Of a stretch of DNA of 64,000 nucleotides, positions 54,371 through 62,979 are shown in pieces (positions within the stretch are counted from its first letter, which is position 1; each line of letters starts with the position of its first letter). The notes below the pieces were generated by a model. That model had not been told where the DNA came from. It did no database searches and saw nothing but the letters and a program-made list of their open reading frames with translations. Source of the DNA: Ramlibacter pinisoli (GTDB lineage Bacteria; Pseudomonadota; Gammaproteobacteria; Burkholderiales; Burkholderiaceae_C); assembly GCF_009758015.1 (NCBI RefSeq), contig NZ_WSEL01000011.1, positions 62,001 through 126,000 of the forward strand. The letters are read 5' to 3'. The position numbers were made by a program, and so were the translations under genes.

Positions 54371-55298
54371 GGGCCAGCTCGCGGAGGCGTTCGAGGGTGT
54401 CGGCCCGCACCAGAACGGCGTTGGTGCGTGTAATCGGATTGCGCAGGATGGCCGGCCATGCGCGGGCCATCACGGTGGCGAGCGCTTCGAATTCGACTGG
54501 ATCGTGCAGTTCGCGTAAACGCGCCAGGATGGCGGGCGCGTCAGCACCGAGCAGTGCCTGAACGCGGGGGCTGCGCTCGGCGTTCCAGCGCATCACCGGC
54601 CACAACAGTAGTGAGCACAAGTGCGCATGCCCGCCACCGCCCGGCAGCACCTGAGCATCCTCCTGGGCCAGCAGCGGTTCGAGCTCGTGTGCCGCACCAT
54701 GCACAAGTCCCACGCCGGCACGCGCCTGCAGGGTGCAAGCCCTCGACGACAGCTCGAACCAGCCTGGATGCGGGGTGAGCGCAGCGGGCAACAGGTCGGC
54801 ACGCACGAAGGAGGCGGCGTCGCTGCGCAGACGGTCGTCCGCCAGAGGTGATAGCCACGCCTCGAGCGCGTGCGCCCAGACGTCGCCGAAGCCATGGCGT
54901 GCCGCGCGCGGCGGCACCAGGTCGGCCAGCAAGGGCAGCACGGCGCGTGCATCCGGGAGCAGGTGTACGCCCATCGAGGCAACCTTGCGGCCCGCAACGG
55001 ATTCGACTGCGACCGGAGACGCTTCCGCCCCGCTGCCCCACAGCGACGGCACGGCGATGAGTCGGGTGGCAGGGCTGTGGCGGTGGCGCCAGAGCTTCGC
55101 GCGGTCGATCAAGGTTCCACCCCCGACCACCACCACAGTGTGAATCCGCGCCGCCGGCATGCTGCCGGAATCAGTGAGCGGCAACGGCAGTTCGTCGCGC
55201 AGGACCGGGAGGATCGGTCGGGAGGCCCAGGCGACGGTGCTGGCCGGATCCAGGCCGCGCACTTCCGGCCAATCCAGCTTGGCGGTCTCAGTCGTCAA
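54354..55298 (-). CDS. Iron-containing alcohol dehydrogenase-like protein
   Basis: A 314-aa protein of the Fe-ADH/dehydroquinate-synthase fold, with VVVVGGGTLIDRAKL as nucleotide loop and SLWGSGAEASPVAV next. Metal ligands are partly recognisable (a His in ARHGFGDVWAHALEAW; GLVHGAAHEL). Shorter than typical Fe-ADH (about 380), so divergence in the C-terminus is likely. It would interconvert the aldehyde made by LuxC and the alcohol. TTG 55298 overlaps the carrier-protein stop by 11 nt. Confidence 0.72.
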   Translation of the reverse strand: MTTETAKLDWPEVRGLDPASTVAWASRPILPVLRDELPLPLTDSGSMPAARIHTVVVVGGGTLIDRAKLWRHRHSPATRLIAVPSLWGSGAEASPVAVESVAGRKVASMGVHLLPDARAVLPLLADLVPPRAARHGFGDVWAHALEAWLSPLADDRLRSDAASFVRADLLPAALTPHPGWFELSSRACTLQARAGVGLVHGAAHELEPLLAQEDAQVLPGGGGHAHLCSLLLWPVMRWNAERSPRVQALLGADAPAILARLRELHDPVEFEALATVMARAWPAILRNPITRTNAVLVRADTLERLRELAHEQAA

Positions 55299-55533
55299 GG
55301 CGGATGCCGTGAGTTGACAGGATGCGAACGATGTCTGAGACGCTCTCCACGCCTGTCGCTTCTTCCGGGGTGAAGTGGTAACCGAAGGTTTCTTGGATCC
55401 CCACGGCTAGCGACACCACGCCGAGAGAGTCCCACGTATCGACGCTTTCCTTGCGCAGATCGAATGAGAACTGGTCGTCGGTCAGCAGGAAAACATCCAG
55501 CAGCAGTTGCTTGAGTTTGTCGCGATTGGTCAC
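55288..55533 (-). CDS. Acyl carrier protein
   Basis: An 81-aa carrier with the phosphopantetheine site in VDTWDSLGVVSLAVGIQETF (Ser of DSLG). It is more divergent than housekeeping AcpP and dedicated to this cluster. It probably carries the acid activated by the AMP ligase. The start is GTG 55533, 30 bp after the ligase stop. Confidence 0.9.
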   Translation of the reverse strand: MTNRDKLKQLLLDVFLLTDDQFSFDLRKESVDTWDSLGVVSLAVGIQETFGYHFTPEEATGVESVSDIVRILSTHGIRLDD

Positions 55534-55563
55534 GGGCTGGTACTTCGAATCGGCCGGGGGATC

Positions 55564-56760
55564 CTATCCGATCTGTCGCCATGCCACGCTGCGGGAGGGG
55601 TCGGCCGCGAGTGCCCTCGCGTCGGATTTGCCATTCGCCGACAAGGGCAGGGCCGGCAAGGCCTCGATGCGCGCCGGCCACAAGGGGCGCCGATGGCGTG
55701 CGCGGAATGCCTGCAGAATCGCACGCAGCTGGTTCGCGTCTGGGGCTGGCGCCAGCGCGAGCACGTGAGCTGGCTCGCCAGTACTCTGCTCCACGTAGAA
55801 GGCAGCCCCTCCGCTCCAGCAGGTCCGCACGGTTGCAAGAAGCTCCGGCAGCGAGACCTTTTCGCCATAGCGTTTGAACACTTCAGCCTGGCGTCCCAGC
55901 AGTCGCCACCCCGCGCCATCCTGTGCGCCTGCGTCGCCCGTGTCGATCCAGGCATCCTCAGCCAACCGACGCACGCCCGCGCCCTCGGCGATGGCCACTG
56001 CCCCATACGCGCTCCTAAACTGCAAGGCATCGGCGGGGCCCACTCGCAGGTCGACGCCGTCGAGAGGCTTGCCGATCCATGCCGGGTCTTGGCTGTCGGC
56101 GGCGGCGCGGATGCAAAGTCGCGGCAGTGCCTCGGTGCAGCCGTAGTTGTTGAAGACAGCGGCCTGCGGGAATACCTCCGCTAGCCAGCTCAGCTCGTTC
56201 TGCGGGAAGGCGCCGCCAGCGAAATTCAGCCGATGCACGTGGGCAAAGCGCTCGCCGGCAGGCAACAACGATCGGAGGAGTGGCAGTTGGGCACCGACAA
56301 GGCACAGCATGGACGGGCCGGACTCCCGAAGGGCTTCGAATAAAACGCGCGGCTGGGCCAAGCCCAGTGTCGACCTCACCTCGGCTCCATGCACGCGGGC
56401 CCATAGCCATTGGTTCACGAAGGCGTAGGAGTAGGTCAACGGCAGTGCAAGCACCGTCGCTTGGACACTTTGGAGGCCCTGCCGGGCGTGGATGACGCGG
56501 GTAAGTGCCTCGGTGTCTGATCTGCGGCCGATCACGAGCTTGGGTTGGCCGGTGCTGCCCGACGTCAGGAGCGCGTAGTGGCCAACGCGCAAGTCCTGAG
56601 GAAGATGCGCCAGCGCGCCGGCAAGCCAGTCATCACCGACAGGACATTGCTCCGGCACGTAGGCAAACGTGGCAGCTGCGCCCCAGGCGTCGTCGAGCCG
56701 GGACACGTCGGCTCTGGGCGTGGTAGCGCGTAGGATCGGAAGGGGGCAGTCGGGGCTCAC
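55564..56760 (-). CDS. AMP-dependent acyl ligase, short form
   Basis: ANL-superfamily adenylating enzyme of 398 aa. It has LTSGSTGQPKLVIG (A3), NNYGCTEALPR (A5), WIDTGDAG (A7), GRQAEVFKRYGEKVSLPELL (A8) and PLSANGKSDA (A10 Lys), so it should form acyl-AMP. It is 100-150 residues shorter than usual, lacking much of the N-terminal region. It most likely loads the adjacent carrier protein. GTG 56760 is the start; it is divergent from yfhO with a 61-bp spacer. Confidence 0.82.
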   Translation of the reverse strand: MSPDCPLPILRATTPRADVSRLDDAWGAAATFAYVPEQCPVGDDWLAGALAHLPQDLRVGHYALLTSGSTGQPKLVIGRRSDTEALTRVIHARQGLQSVQATVLALPLTYSYAFVNQWLWARVHGAEVRSTLGLAQPRVLFEALRESGPSMLCLVGAQLPLLRSLLPAGERFAHVHRLNFAGGAFPQNELSWLAEVFPQAAVFNNYGCTEALPRLCIRAAADSQDPAWIGKPLDGVDLRVGPADALQFRSAYGAVAIAEGAGVRRLAEDAWIDTGDAGAQDGAGWRLLGRQAEVFKRYGEKVSLPELLATVRTCWSGGAAFYVEQSTGEPAHVLALAPAPDANQLRAILQAFRARHRRPLWPARIEALPALPLSANGKSDARALAADPSRSVAWRQIG

Positions 56761-56821
56761 GTGAGGCGGATCATAGGCGCACGCTCGCTACACTGCGCGA
56801 TCGCGACAATGGAGGCAGTGG

Positions 56822-59218
56822 ATGGGGACCGAGCAAGGCTTCGGGATAAAGGGCGCCGAGCCGCGGCGCGGTCTCATGCGCGACTGGTTGTCGCTGCTGC
56901 TTCTGCAGGCCGTGCTGGCGCTGCTCGTTTTCTGGTCTTACATCGACGGTTCGCGCTATTTCGCTTTCCTCGACATCGCTGCCGATACATACGAGATATT
57001 CACCAGCCATGCCGTGCACCTTGGGCGCCTGCTGCAGCGGGAGGGGTGGAGCGGCTGGTCCTTCGGCATCGGCCTGGGCGCGCCCGTGAGCTTCATGTTC
57101 AGCGATGCCTTTCGCCTGCTCACCATGGCGGGCGGGCCGGAGCACGTGCTCGAACTGCGGATCTGGGTTTACCTGCTCAAGCTGGTGCTGGGCGGTGCCG
57201 CGTTCTTCCTGTTGGTGCGGACGTTGGTCGAACGCCGTGAAGCGGCGCTGCTGGTGGCCCTGCTGTATTCGTTCTGCGGGTACGTTGTGATCAACGGCGT
57301 CTGGGACCCCGAAGCCAATCCGTTCATCTTCTTCCCGCTCGTCCTGTGGGCGCTGGTGCGCTGTATGCGCAGTGGCGACCGGATTGCCCTGCCCCTGAGC
57401 GTGGCCGCCGCGCTGGTATCCGGCATCTTCTTTCTCACCCTCTCGGTGTCGTTGGCGGTCGCCTTCGCCGTGCTGGTCGCTATGTCCGAGCGGCGCATCG
57501 AGACCCTTCGTCTACTGTCCTGCCGAGCCGTTCCCCTGATCGGCTTGGGATTCGTCGTGGCGGCTCCCGTGGCCCTGCCGATCGCGCTGCAGCAGTTCGA
57601 CAGTCCCCGCCTCCCCAACTCCGGCTCGCTGCTGGCCAAGATTTGGAACGAGGGCTTTCAGGTCCTAGACATCCCGCTCTGGCTCCTGCAGCTGGGCTCC
57701 TTCTTCCACAAGGACCTCTTCGGCTCGGCCAACACCTACCGCGGGTACATGAACTACCTGGAGGGCCCGGGATTTTGGGTCGGAATGCTGCCGCTCCTTG
57801 TGCTGCCGCAGCTGTGGAAGGGCGATCGCGGCGAACGTCGCGCGCTTCTCGTCGCCCTCGTCGCCATCGCCCTCTACATCGTCGTGCCGGCATTCCGGCT
57901 GGCGGCCTTTGGGTTTGCTTCGCCCTATTTCCGCTCGACCACCTTGTGGGTGTCGCTGCCGCTGCTGCTGCTGGCCGCCCGCGCCTTCCAGCGCGTGTTC
58001 GACCAGGGCGTCGACCTGCGGCTGCTGGGAATTGGCGTGGTTTTTGTGGGCGGCTGCCTCGGCGGGGTAGCTTTCCTGCTGCCGGGTAACGTCGTGCCGG
58101 CCCATGTGGGCAAGGTCGCGGTGTTCATCGCGGCCGGCACGCTCGTGCTTCTGTTCGCCGGCTTGGGCTGGCTGCGCGGTTCCAGGCTGGCCAGTTCGGC
58201 CCTGGTGCTGTCGATGGTGGAGATCGTGGCGGTCGACTGGCCGTCCATGAACACCTGGCGGTCCACGGTCTCGGCGACCCGCCAGCCATTTCGCGACGTC
58301 ACCGAGCCGGCGCTGGCGGCCATCCGGCGGGCCGACTCGGGGGTGTACCGGATCGAGAAGACCTTCACGTCGGTGTCGGAGGCGGATGCCGTCGCGCAGG
58401 ACTACATGGGCGTGAAGTCGTATTACTACCACGGCTCCGCGGTGGTGGACTTCCACCGCAACATGGACCTGATGCGCCGGTTCCCGTTCCCGACGCCGCC
58501 GGTCAACTACACGAACTGGCTGGCTGGGCCGGACGAACGGTTCGCCGTCGCCGGCGCGCTGGCCGTGAAGTATGTCATCTCCAAGGACGTTCGGGACTGG
58601 CCCGGCTTCACCTTGATGGGCTCCGGGCCGGGTTGGTACGTGTATCGCAACGAACTGGCCCTGCCGCTGGGCGTGGTGCACACCCGCCAGGTGACCCGGC
58701 GCGAGGTCGGCGACCTGCGCCGGCAGCCGCCGGACCGCCAGCGGTGGTTTCGCGATCTCACGCTGTTCAACGCCGTCGTGCTGGACGAGCCGATGCCCAG
58801 GTGGGGGCGGCGGTGGGACCTGGGCGGACATGCGGCCCGGGGCATCCTGGATATGCCGGCCCTCTACGCGCAGCCGGCCGAGCAGCTGCGGCGCACCGGC
58901 CTGCAACTGACCAGCTTCAAGAACGACCATCTCGAAGGCCGCATCGCGCCCACGGAGGACGGCATCCTGGTGTTTTCGATCCCGGCCTACCGGGGCTGGA
59001 GCCTGCGCGTCGATGGGCAGGAGGTGCCGCTGGTGCGGGCCGACTTCGGCTTTATCGCGGCGCCGGTGACTGCCGGACCGCATGCCATCGAGCTGCGGTA
59101 TGCGCTGCCGGGGCTGGTTCCGGGATTGGCCATGGGGCTGGCCGGACTGCTGCTGGTCGCCGCGCTGGGGTGGCGGCGACCCCGCCGCGATCCCGCTGCC
59201 TCGCTCAGCGGCGCGTGA
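56822..59218 (+). CDS. YfhO-family membrane glycosyltransferase-like protein
   Basis: A 798-aa protein with about 13 membrane segments and a large C-terminal periplasmic part (about 460-760), typical of YfhO. Bacillus YfhO is a GT-C enzyme adding GlcNAc to lipoteichoic acid; here a polyprenyl-linked sugar would be the donor. It may decorate a glycan or another cell-surface polymer. The last 14 nt overlap the convergent methyltransferase. Divergent from the AMP ligase. Confidence 0.85.
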   Translation: MGTEQGFGIKGAEPRRGLMRDWLSLLLLQAVLALLVFWSYIDGSRYFAFLDIAADTYEIFTSHAVHLGRLLQREGWSGWSFGIGLGAPVSFMFSDAFRLLTMAGGPEHVLELRIWVYLLKLVLGGAAFFLLVRTLVERREAALLVALLYSFCGYVVINGVWDPEANPFIFFPLVLWALVRCMRSGDRIALPLSVAAALVSGIFFLTLSVSLAVAFAVLVAMSERRIETLRLLSCRAVPLIGLGFVVAAPVALPIALQQFDSPRLPNSGSLLAKIWNEGFQVLDIPLWLLQLGSFFHKDLFGSANTYRGYMNYLEGPGFWVGMLPLLVLPQLWKGDRGERRALLVALVAIALYIVVPAFRLAAFGFASPYFRSTTLWVSLPLLLLAARAFQRVFDQGVDLRLLGIGVVFVGGCLGGVAFLLPGNVVPAHVGKVAVFIAAGTLVLLFAGLGWLRGSRLASSALVLSMVEIVAVDWPSMNTWRSTVSATRQPFRDVTEPALAAIRRADSGVYRIEKTFTSVSEADAVAQDYMGVKSYYYHGSAVVDFHRNMDLMRRFPFPTPPVNYTNWLAGPDERFAVAGALAVKYVISKDVRDWPGFTLMGSGPGWYVYRNELALPLGVVHTRQVTRREVGDLRRQPPDRQRWFRDLTLFNAVVLDEPMPRWGRRWDLGGHAARGILDMPALYAQPAEQLRRTGLQLTSFKNDHLEGRIAPTEDGILVFSIPAYRGWSLRVDGQEVPLVRADFGFIAAPVTAGPHAIELRYALPGLVPGLAMGLAGLLLVAALGWRRPRRDPAASLSGA

Positions 59219-60221
59219 CCAGCGTCCGCAGCGTGCGTCCGAGTAGGCCCGCACGCGGTGTTGCCGGCGACGAGGCCGCCGGGGGAGCCCAGTCGGCCGC
59301 CGGCCGAGCCGCAGCGGCATCCCAGGGCCCCGCCGGTCCCGGGTCGAGCGCCAGCACCGCCCAGAACTCCACGCTGCCCCGGCAGGTGGGATAGAGCCGC
59401 TCCACCTGCAGCCGAGTGAGCCCTAGCCCGCGCAGCAGCTCCAAGAGGTGCCCGAAGCTGTCCGGGTTGAAGTACCAGGCGTGGACGTCGATGTACCCGC
59501 CGGCAGCGGACTCGTGCTCGCGCATGGCCGCGGCCACTCGTCTCAGATCGACCTGCCGCGAATCGAGCCGCGCCGGTGTCGGGTCGGTCCAGTGCCGCGC
59601 GGGATCGTTGTGGGTGTTGTAGGCCCGGTGCTCGATGACGCTGCGCAAGGTGTGCACGCGACGTTGCTCGAGGTGGGCCTGGAGCACCTCGGCAATGGTC
59701 GACGGCGCGAGATTGCGGTCGAAACAGTACCGGTGATCCGGCGCCAGCACGAAATAGCGGCCGCCGGGACGCAGGCGCCGCTCGACTTCCTGCAGATGCC
59801 GCACCAGGTCGGGCTGGTGCTCGATCGCATGAGAGCTCAGCAGGGCATCGAACTGGTCGGGGATGGCGTCAAGGGAGGCCCCGGGCATGACGTAGTCGAC
59901 GGCCGGCACGTTCGCCAGATCGACACCATGCTCCGGTGCGCGCCGCCGCAGCTGCTCGGTGTCCAGGATGTCGCAGTACCGAACGTTGGGACCACGCAGC
60001 ACGGGGGATGCGAACGGGCCGATCTCCAGTGCCAGCGCCGTCGCCGGGATCAGGGCGGCAAACTCGCCGCGGCTCGTCAGTCGAAACGGCCGGCGCCCTT
60101 CCTGCTTGCCCTGGTTGGTGTAGTGCTCGACGAGTTCATCATCTTCGAGGCCGTCGAGGTCCTCGTTCCACTGCCGGTACGCTTGGGGCTCGAATGACCA
60201 GGGTAGCGACCACTGCGACAT
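59205..60221 (-). CDS. SAM-dependent methyltransferase
   Basis: A 338-aa methyltransferase-like protein with [12 protein letters not shown] as the SAM-loop region, [20 protein letters not shown] and [20 protein letters not shown]. The N-terminus resembles cluster-specific methyltransferases with glycosyltransferase neighbours. ATG 60221 is preferred because the upstream in-frame extension runs into the displaced moaC tail. Substrate unknown. Confidence 0.82.
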   Translation of the reverse strand: MSQWSLPWSFEPQAYRQWNEDLDGLEDDELVEHYTNQGKQEGRRPFRLTSRGEFAALIPATALALEIGPFASPVLRGPNVRYCDILDTEQLRRRAPEHGVDLANVPAVDYVMPGASLDAIPDQFDALLSSHAIEHQPDLVRHLQEVERRLRPGGRYFVLAPDHRYCFDRNLAPSTIAEVLQAHLEQRRVHTLRSVIEHRAYNTHNDPARHWTDPTPARLDSRQVDLRRVAAAMREHESAAGGYIDVHAWYFNPDSFGHLLELLRGLGLTRLQVERLYPTCRGSVEFWAVLALDPGPAGPWDAAAARPAADWAPPAASSPATPRAGLLGRTLRTLVTRR

Positions 60222-60232
60222 GCGCGAATCCT

Positions 60233-60347
60233 TCAGTCCGGGCGGACCCACTCCCCCGACTTCCCCCCGCTTCTCCAACAACCTGACATCCCCGATCGTC
60301 ATCCCCCGGTCGACCGCCTTGCACATGTCGTAGATCGTGAGCAGGGC
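60233..60347 (-). repeat. Displaced moaC 3' end (left copy of the att repeat)
   Basis: On the minus strand this encodes the MoaC C-terminus ([25 protein letters not shown]). Positions 60248-60347 repeat 62418-62519 with six substitutions and a 2-nt indel in a C run; all six substitutions are synonymous in the MoaC frame. Restoring the 2 nt lets the frame read KSGEWVRPD and stop at 60233-60235, so this copy keeps an original-looking MoaC end. Best read as an attachment-site duplication left by integration. Confidence 0.8.
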
Positions 60348-60461
60348 GAGGCTAAGTCGTTGATTCATAAGGCGAGAGGTAATGCCTCTGGTGCCGTGTC
60401 GCCCATCTGGGTTGGACAAAATCTGGACAGCCTCATTGCTGCCCAGCGCAATGGTACTGAA

Positions 60462-60925
60462 TCAGGAGGCAGCCGGTCGACTGAGTCGTGCCAGCAGGTC
60501 GGCGGCCTCACGGAGGCGCATTCGCAAAGGCTCGGCCTCATTGGGGTGGAGACGTTTCAACTTCGACACTCGACCGCTCGATTGCGCGAGAAGCGCACTG
60601 AGTTCGGGGCCGTTCTCACCTGCTGCAATACGATGAACCTGCGCCCGGATAACTGCACGTTCGGCCTGAGGGATGGTAGGTCCCTTCCTGCTGTTGGCAT
60701 TCAGACCCATGATGGTCATGGGAAGCCTCGAACTCAGGCTGATGTGCTTCTCCCTCTGTGGCTTGAACCCCGCTCCTCCCATCATTCCGTAGACCTGCGC
60801 GAGGACCCATTCCTTGGTCTCAGGGTCGAATGCGCTGCGGGACGACACCGTCACATCGTCCACGTATCTGCTGTATCGGATGCCACGCTCGGCTAGTCGG
60901 CCCGTTTCAGCGATGGGTGGAAGGC
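60462..60925 (-). pseudogene. Reverse transcriptase, C-terminal fragment
   Basis: On the minus strand the open frame reads GRLAERGIRYSRYVDDVTV, containing the YVDD catalytic motif of retron/bacterial reverse transcriptases. It continues through MTIMGLNAN and GPTIPQAERAVIRAQVH (palm end) to GRVSKLKRLHPNEAE (thumb), then a stop at 60462-60464. Sequence upstream of about 60925 no longer fits an RT, so the fingers and first palm half are missing. The exact class (retron, Abi or other) cannot be set from the tail. Confidence 0.78.
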
Positions 60926-61446
60926 CTGGGGATCAAACAGACGATCTTCTTCCGGGCAGAGCATCTTCCCAACTACGAGCTTCGTCCGATCGACGGAAGA
61001 AATGCGCTCGGATTGAAGGGCGCGACTCAGTCACTAAAGGACGCGGTGGGCGCCATCACCTGGCCAGTTCTCCGAGTCTCTGTACCTGGCCACGCGTTGG
61101 GGCTGTTGCCCCACTTCGCCGTGGTGGCCCACGAACTTGGGCATGCGATTCAGGACCGAATCAAGCCTGACCTGAATCCGTACACGAAGAGCGTCAGCGA
61201 TGCGGTCGATCGAGCCAAGGCGCGTCTTGCCGCCCTCAACGTCCCCTTCACGCAGGAGCACGATCTTCTCGCCCAGAAGATGGTTACGTCGTGGCTCAAT
61301 GAGTTCAAAGCGGATGCCGTCGCTCACTACTTGGCGGGGCCAGCGTTCTTCTTCGCTATGTGCGGCTTCTTCGAAATCGCGAACCCCGGATACGGGGTCG
61401 CCGAGACGCATCCGCCATCTGACCTTCGCAGGAGCTTGATCTTTGG
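60925..61446 (+). pseudogene. Zinc peptidase, internal fragment
   Basis: Plus-strand frame with VVAHELGHAIQDR (HExxH zinc motif) and the downstream third-ligand-like NEFKADAVAHYLAG. The ends do not look like natural termini: the left side runs into antisense of the RT and the right side into antisense of the integrase at about 61446. Only the catalytic middle remains. Possibly a defence or toxin-type metallopeptidase from the same lost island. Confidence 0.62.
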
Positions 61447-62280
61447 GAATCGGAAGTTCATGATGCCTGCGCGGGCACAGGCTCGCCTAAAGCACTTGTC
61501 TAGAGCTGAAGCTGCAATGGGGAAGACAAGCCCCTCTGCAGCCCTGTGGAGGCCCTCCAGCGCACTCAACGTTCGGGTCGAAAGGGGTACCCAGCGCGAG
61601 GTGCCGTTCTTCGTCTGCGGCAAGAAGACGCAGCGGCGGTTGAGATGCACGTGTTCCCATCGCAAAGACAGCAACTCGCCACGGCGCATGGCAGTCTCCA
61701 GCGCCATGAGAACAAGAGGGTGGAGTAAGGGGTTCCGTCTGCCCGTTGGTGCCGACGCCGCAAGCAGTCTTTCCTCTTCCGGGACCGAAAGCGTGCGATC
61801 TCGTCCGGCTGGAGCAACTGGCTTGCGAACAAGTTGAACAGGGTTCGGGAACTCGACCCCCCATTCGCGCCTTGCGTGGTTGAAGATCGAAGACAGCACG
61901 GCCAAGTCGCGGATGACCGTAGCAGGACTGCACTCTCCTAGCCGCTCGTCTCGGAAGGCCGCGATGACCTTTGGGGTCACGTTCAGCAGCGAGAGCTTGG
62001 CGAAGCGTGGTCGTTCGAATGCCTTTAGCCGAATCGCCTCGTCATGTGCGCCTCGCTTCAACGGCGTTACGGTTTCACGATACCGTCTAAGCAGTTCCGC
62101 TAGGGGTGTGTCTCCCGCCTCCTTGGTGCGGATGTACCGTCCGGCGTCCATGCCGGTCTCGATGCTGCGACACCACTCCAGCGCCTCGGACTTCGTTTTG
62201 AACGATGCGGTCTCGTCTGGGAAACCCTTACGAGTCACACGAGCCTGCCACGCGCTACCGCGCTTTCTGATCGATGCCAT
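61447..62280 (-). pseudogene. Tyrosine recombinase (integrase), C-terminally truncated
   Basis: About 278 aa of a phage-type integrase. It has a SAM-like/core-binding N-terminus (MASIRKRGSAWQARVTRKGF), catalytic Arg in ETAMRRGELLSLRW and the beta-hairpin Lys in TKNGTSRWVPLS. Family sequence ends at GIMNFRF, just where HDLRH would come; the frame then runs into unrelated antisense sequence. The HxxR box, the second His and the Tyr nucleophile are therefore absent and the protein is inactive. It lies about 110 bp from the moaC stop. Confidence 0.82.
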
Positions 62281-62390
62281 CGCGTCTCACTTGGACAAAC
62301 GATGGACAAAACGGCGTTTTCAGCCCTTTGGAGGCCGCGATGGGAGGTGCAGAACCTACCCCAGCAAGCCCCCTCCCCAACACCTCAGAA

Positions 62391-62882
62391 TCAGCCGGTT
62401 TCCCTCGGAGAAGCCTTCCACTCCCCCGACTTCCCCCCCCGCTTCTCCAGCAGCCTGACATCCCCGATCGTCATGCCGCGGTCGACCGCCTTGCACATGT
62501 CGTAGATGGTCAGCAGGGCCACCTGCACGGCGGTGAGGGCCTCCATCTCGACGCCGGTTGGGCCGATCGTCTCGGCGGTGGCGGTGCACAGGACGGCCGA
62601 AGCCGCCTCGTCGAGGGTGAAGTCGACCGCGACGCGTGTCAGCGCGAGGGGGTGGCACAGCGGGACCAGCTCGCTGGTCTTCTTGGCGCCCTGGATGCCG
62701 GCGATGCGGGCCACGCCCAGCACGTCGCCCTTGGCCGCGCTGCCGGCGCGCACCAGCGCCAGGGTGGCCGGGAGCATGGCGATGCGGCCGCCCGCCACGG
62801 CCACGCGACGGGTGGCGGCCTTGCCGGCCACGTCCACCATGTGGGCTTGGCCGTGGGCGTCGAAGTGGGTCAGACCGGTCAT
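62391..62882 (-). CDS. moaC: Cyclic pyranopterin monophosphate synthase MoaC
   Basis: Molybdenum-cofactor enzyme, 163 aa. It has [29 protein letters not shown] with the substrate-binding His and [13 protein letters not shown] with the conserved Asp and Lys. The C-terminal residues (KASPRETG after KSGEW) differ from the end preserved in the displaced copy at 60233 (VRPD), so the tail is probably supplied by the inserted element. Function should be unaffected because the changed residues lie beyond the core. Confidence 0.93.
   Translation of the reverse strand: MTGLTHFDAHGQAHMVDVAGKAATRRVAVAGGRIAMLPATLALVRAGSAAKGDVLGVARIAGIQGAKKTSELVPLCHPLALTRVAVDFTLDEAASAVLCTATAETIGPTGVEMEALTAVQVALLTIYDMCKAVDRGMTIGDVRLLEKRGGKSGEWKASPRETG
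62418..62519 (-). repeat. moaC 3' end, right copy of the att repeat
   Basis: Direct partner of the left copy at 60248-60347, 102 bp here versus 100 bp there. It lies inside functional moaC and uses the GC3-rich codons of the host (CTG, ACC, CGC, GGC), whereas the left copy uses CTC, ACG, CGG and GGG at the same sites. This fits an element bringing its own attachment sequence from another species. Confidence 0.8.
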
Positions 62883-62979
62883 GGCGGGGCTCGGGGTGGA
62901 CGCGATGATAAGCGGGGCGGCCGACAGGGCGATCGGGGCCGGTTACTTGCCGTTGACAGTTCTGTCGCATCATTGCCCG

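Larger units (their letters stand above)
60248..62519. mobile_element. Degraded integrative element in the 3' end of moaC
   Basis: A segment of about 2.17 kb lies between the two direct copies of the moaC 3' end. It carries only truncated genes: reverse transcriptase (C-terminal part), HELGH peptidase (middle part) and tyrosine integrase (N-terminal part). Integrase next to one repeat and duplication of a gene end are typical of site-specific integration. TTGGACAAA-type repeats just inside both ends (60412 and 62291) may be integrase arm sites. Internal deletion has probably removed most of the original cargo. Confidence 0.75.

Noticed and set aside
52165..55298. LuxC and LuxE homologues as part of a bioluminescence operon
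   Set aside because: No luciferase (luxA/luxB) or luxD gene is present; the neighbours are glycan enzymes.
60830..61837. A 335-aa metallopeptidase-like open frame
   Set aside because: Only the middle third is peptidase-like. Its start is antisense to the RT and its end antisense to the integrase, so it is a chance fusion, not an intact gene.
62953..62976. TTGACA upstream of the M48 protease as a sigma-70 promoter
   Set aside because: No acceptable -10 lies 16-18 bp downstream; the region before ATG 62980 is CCCGAT-like.
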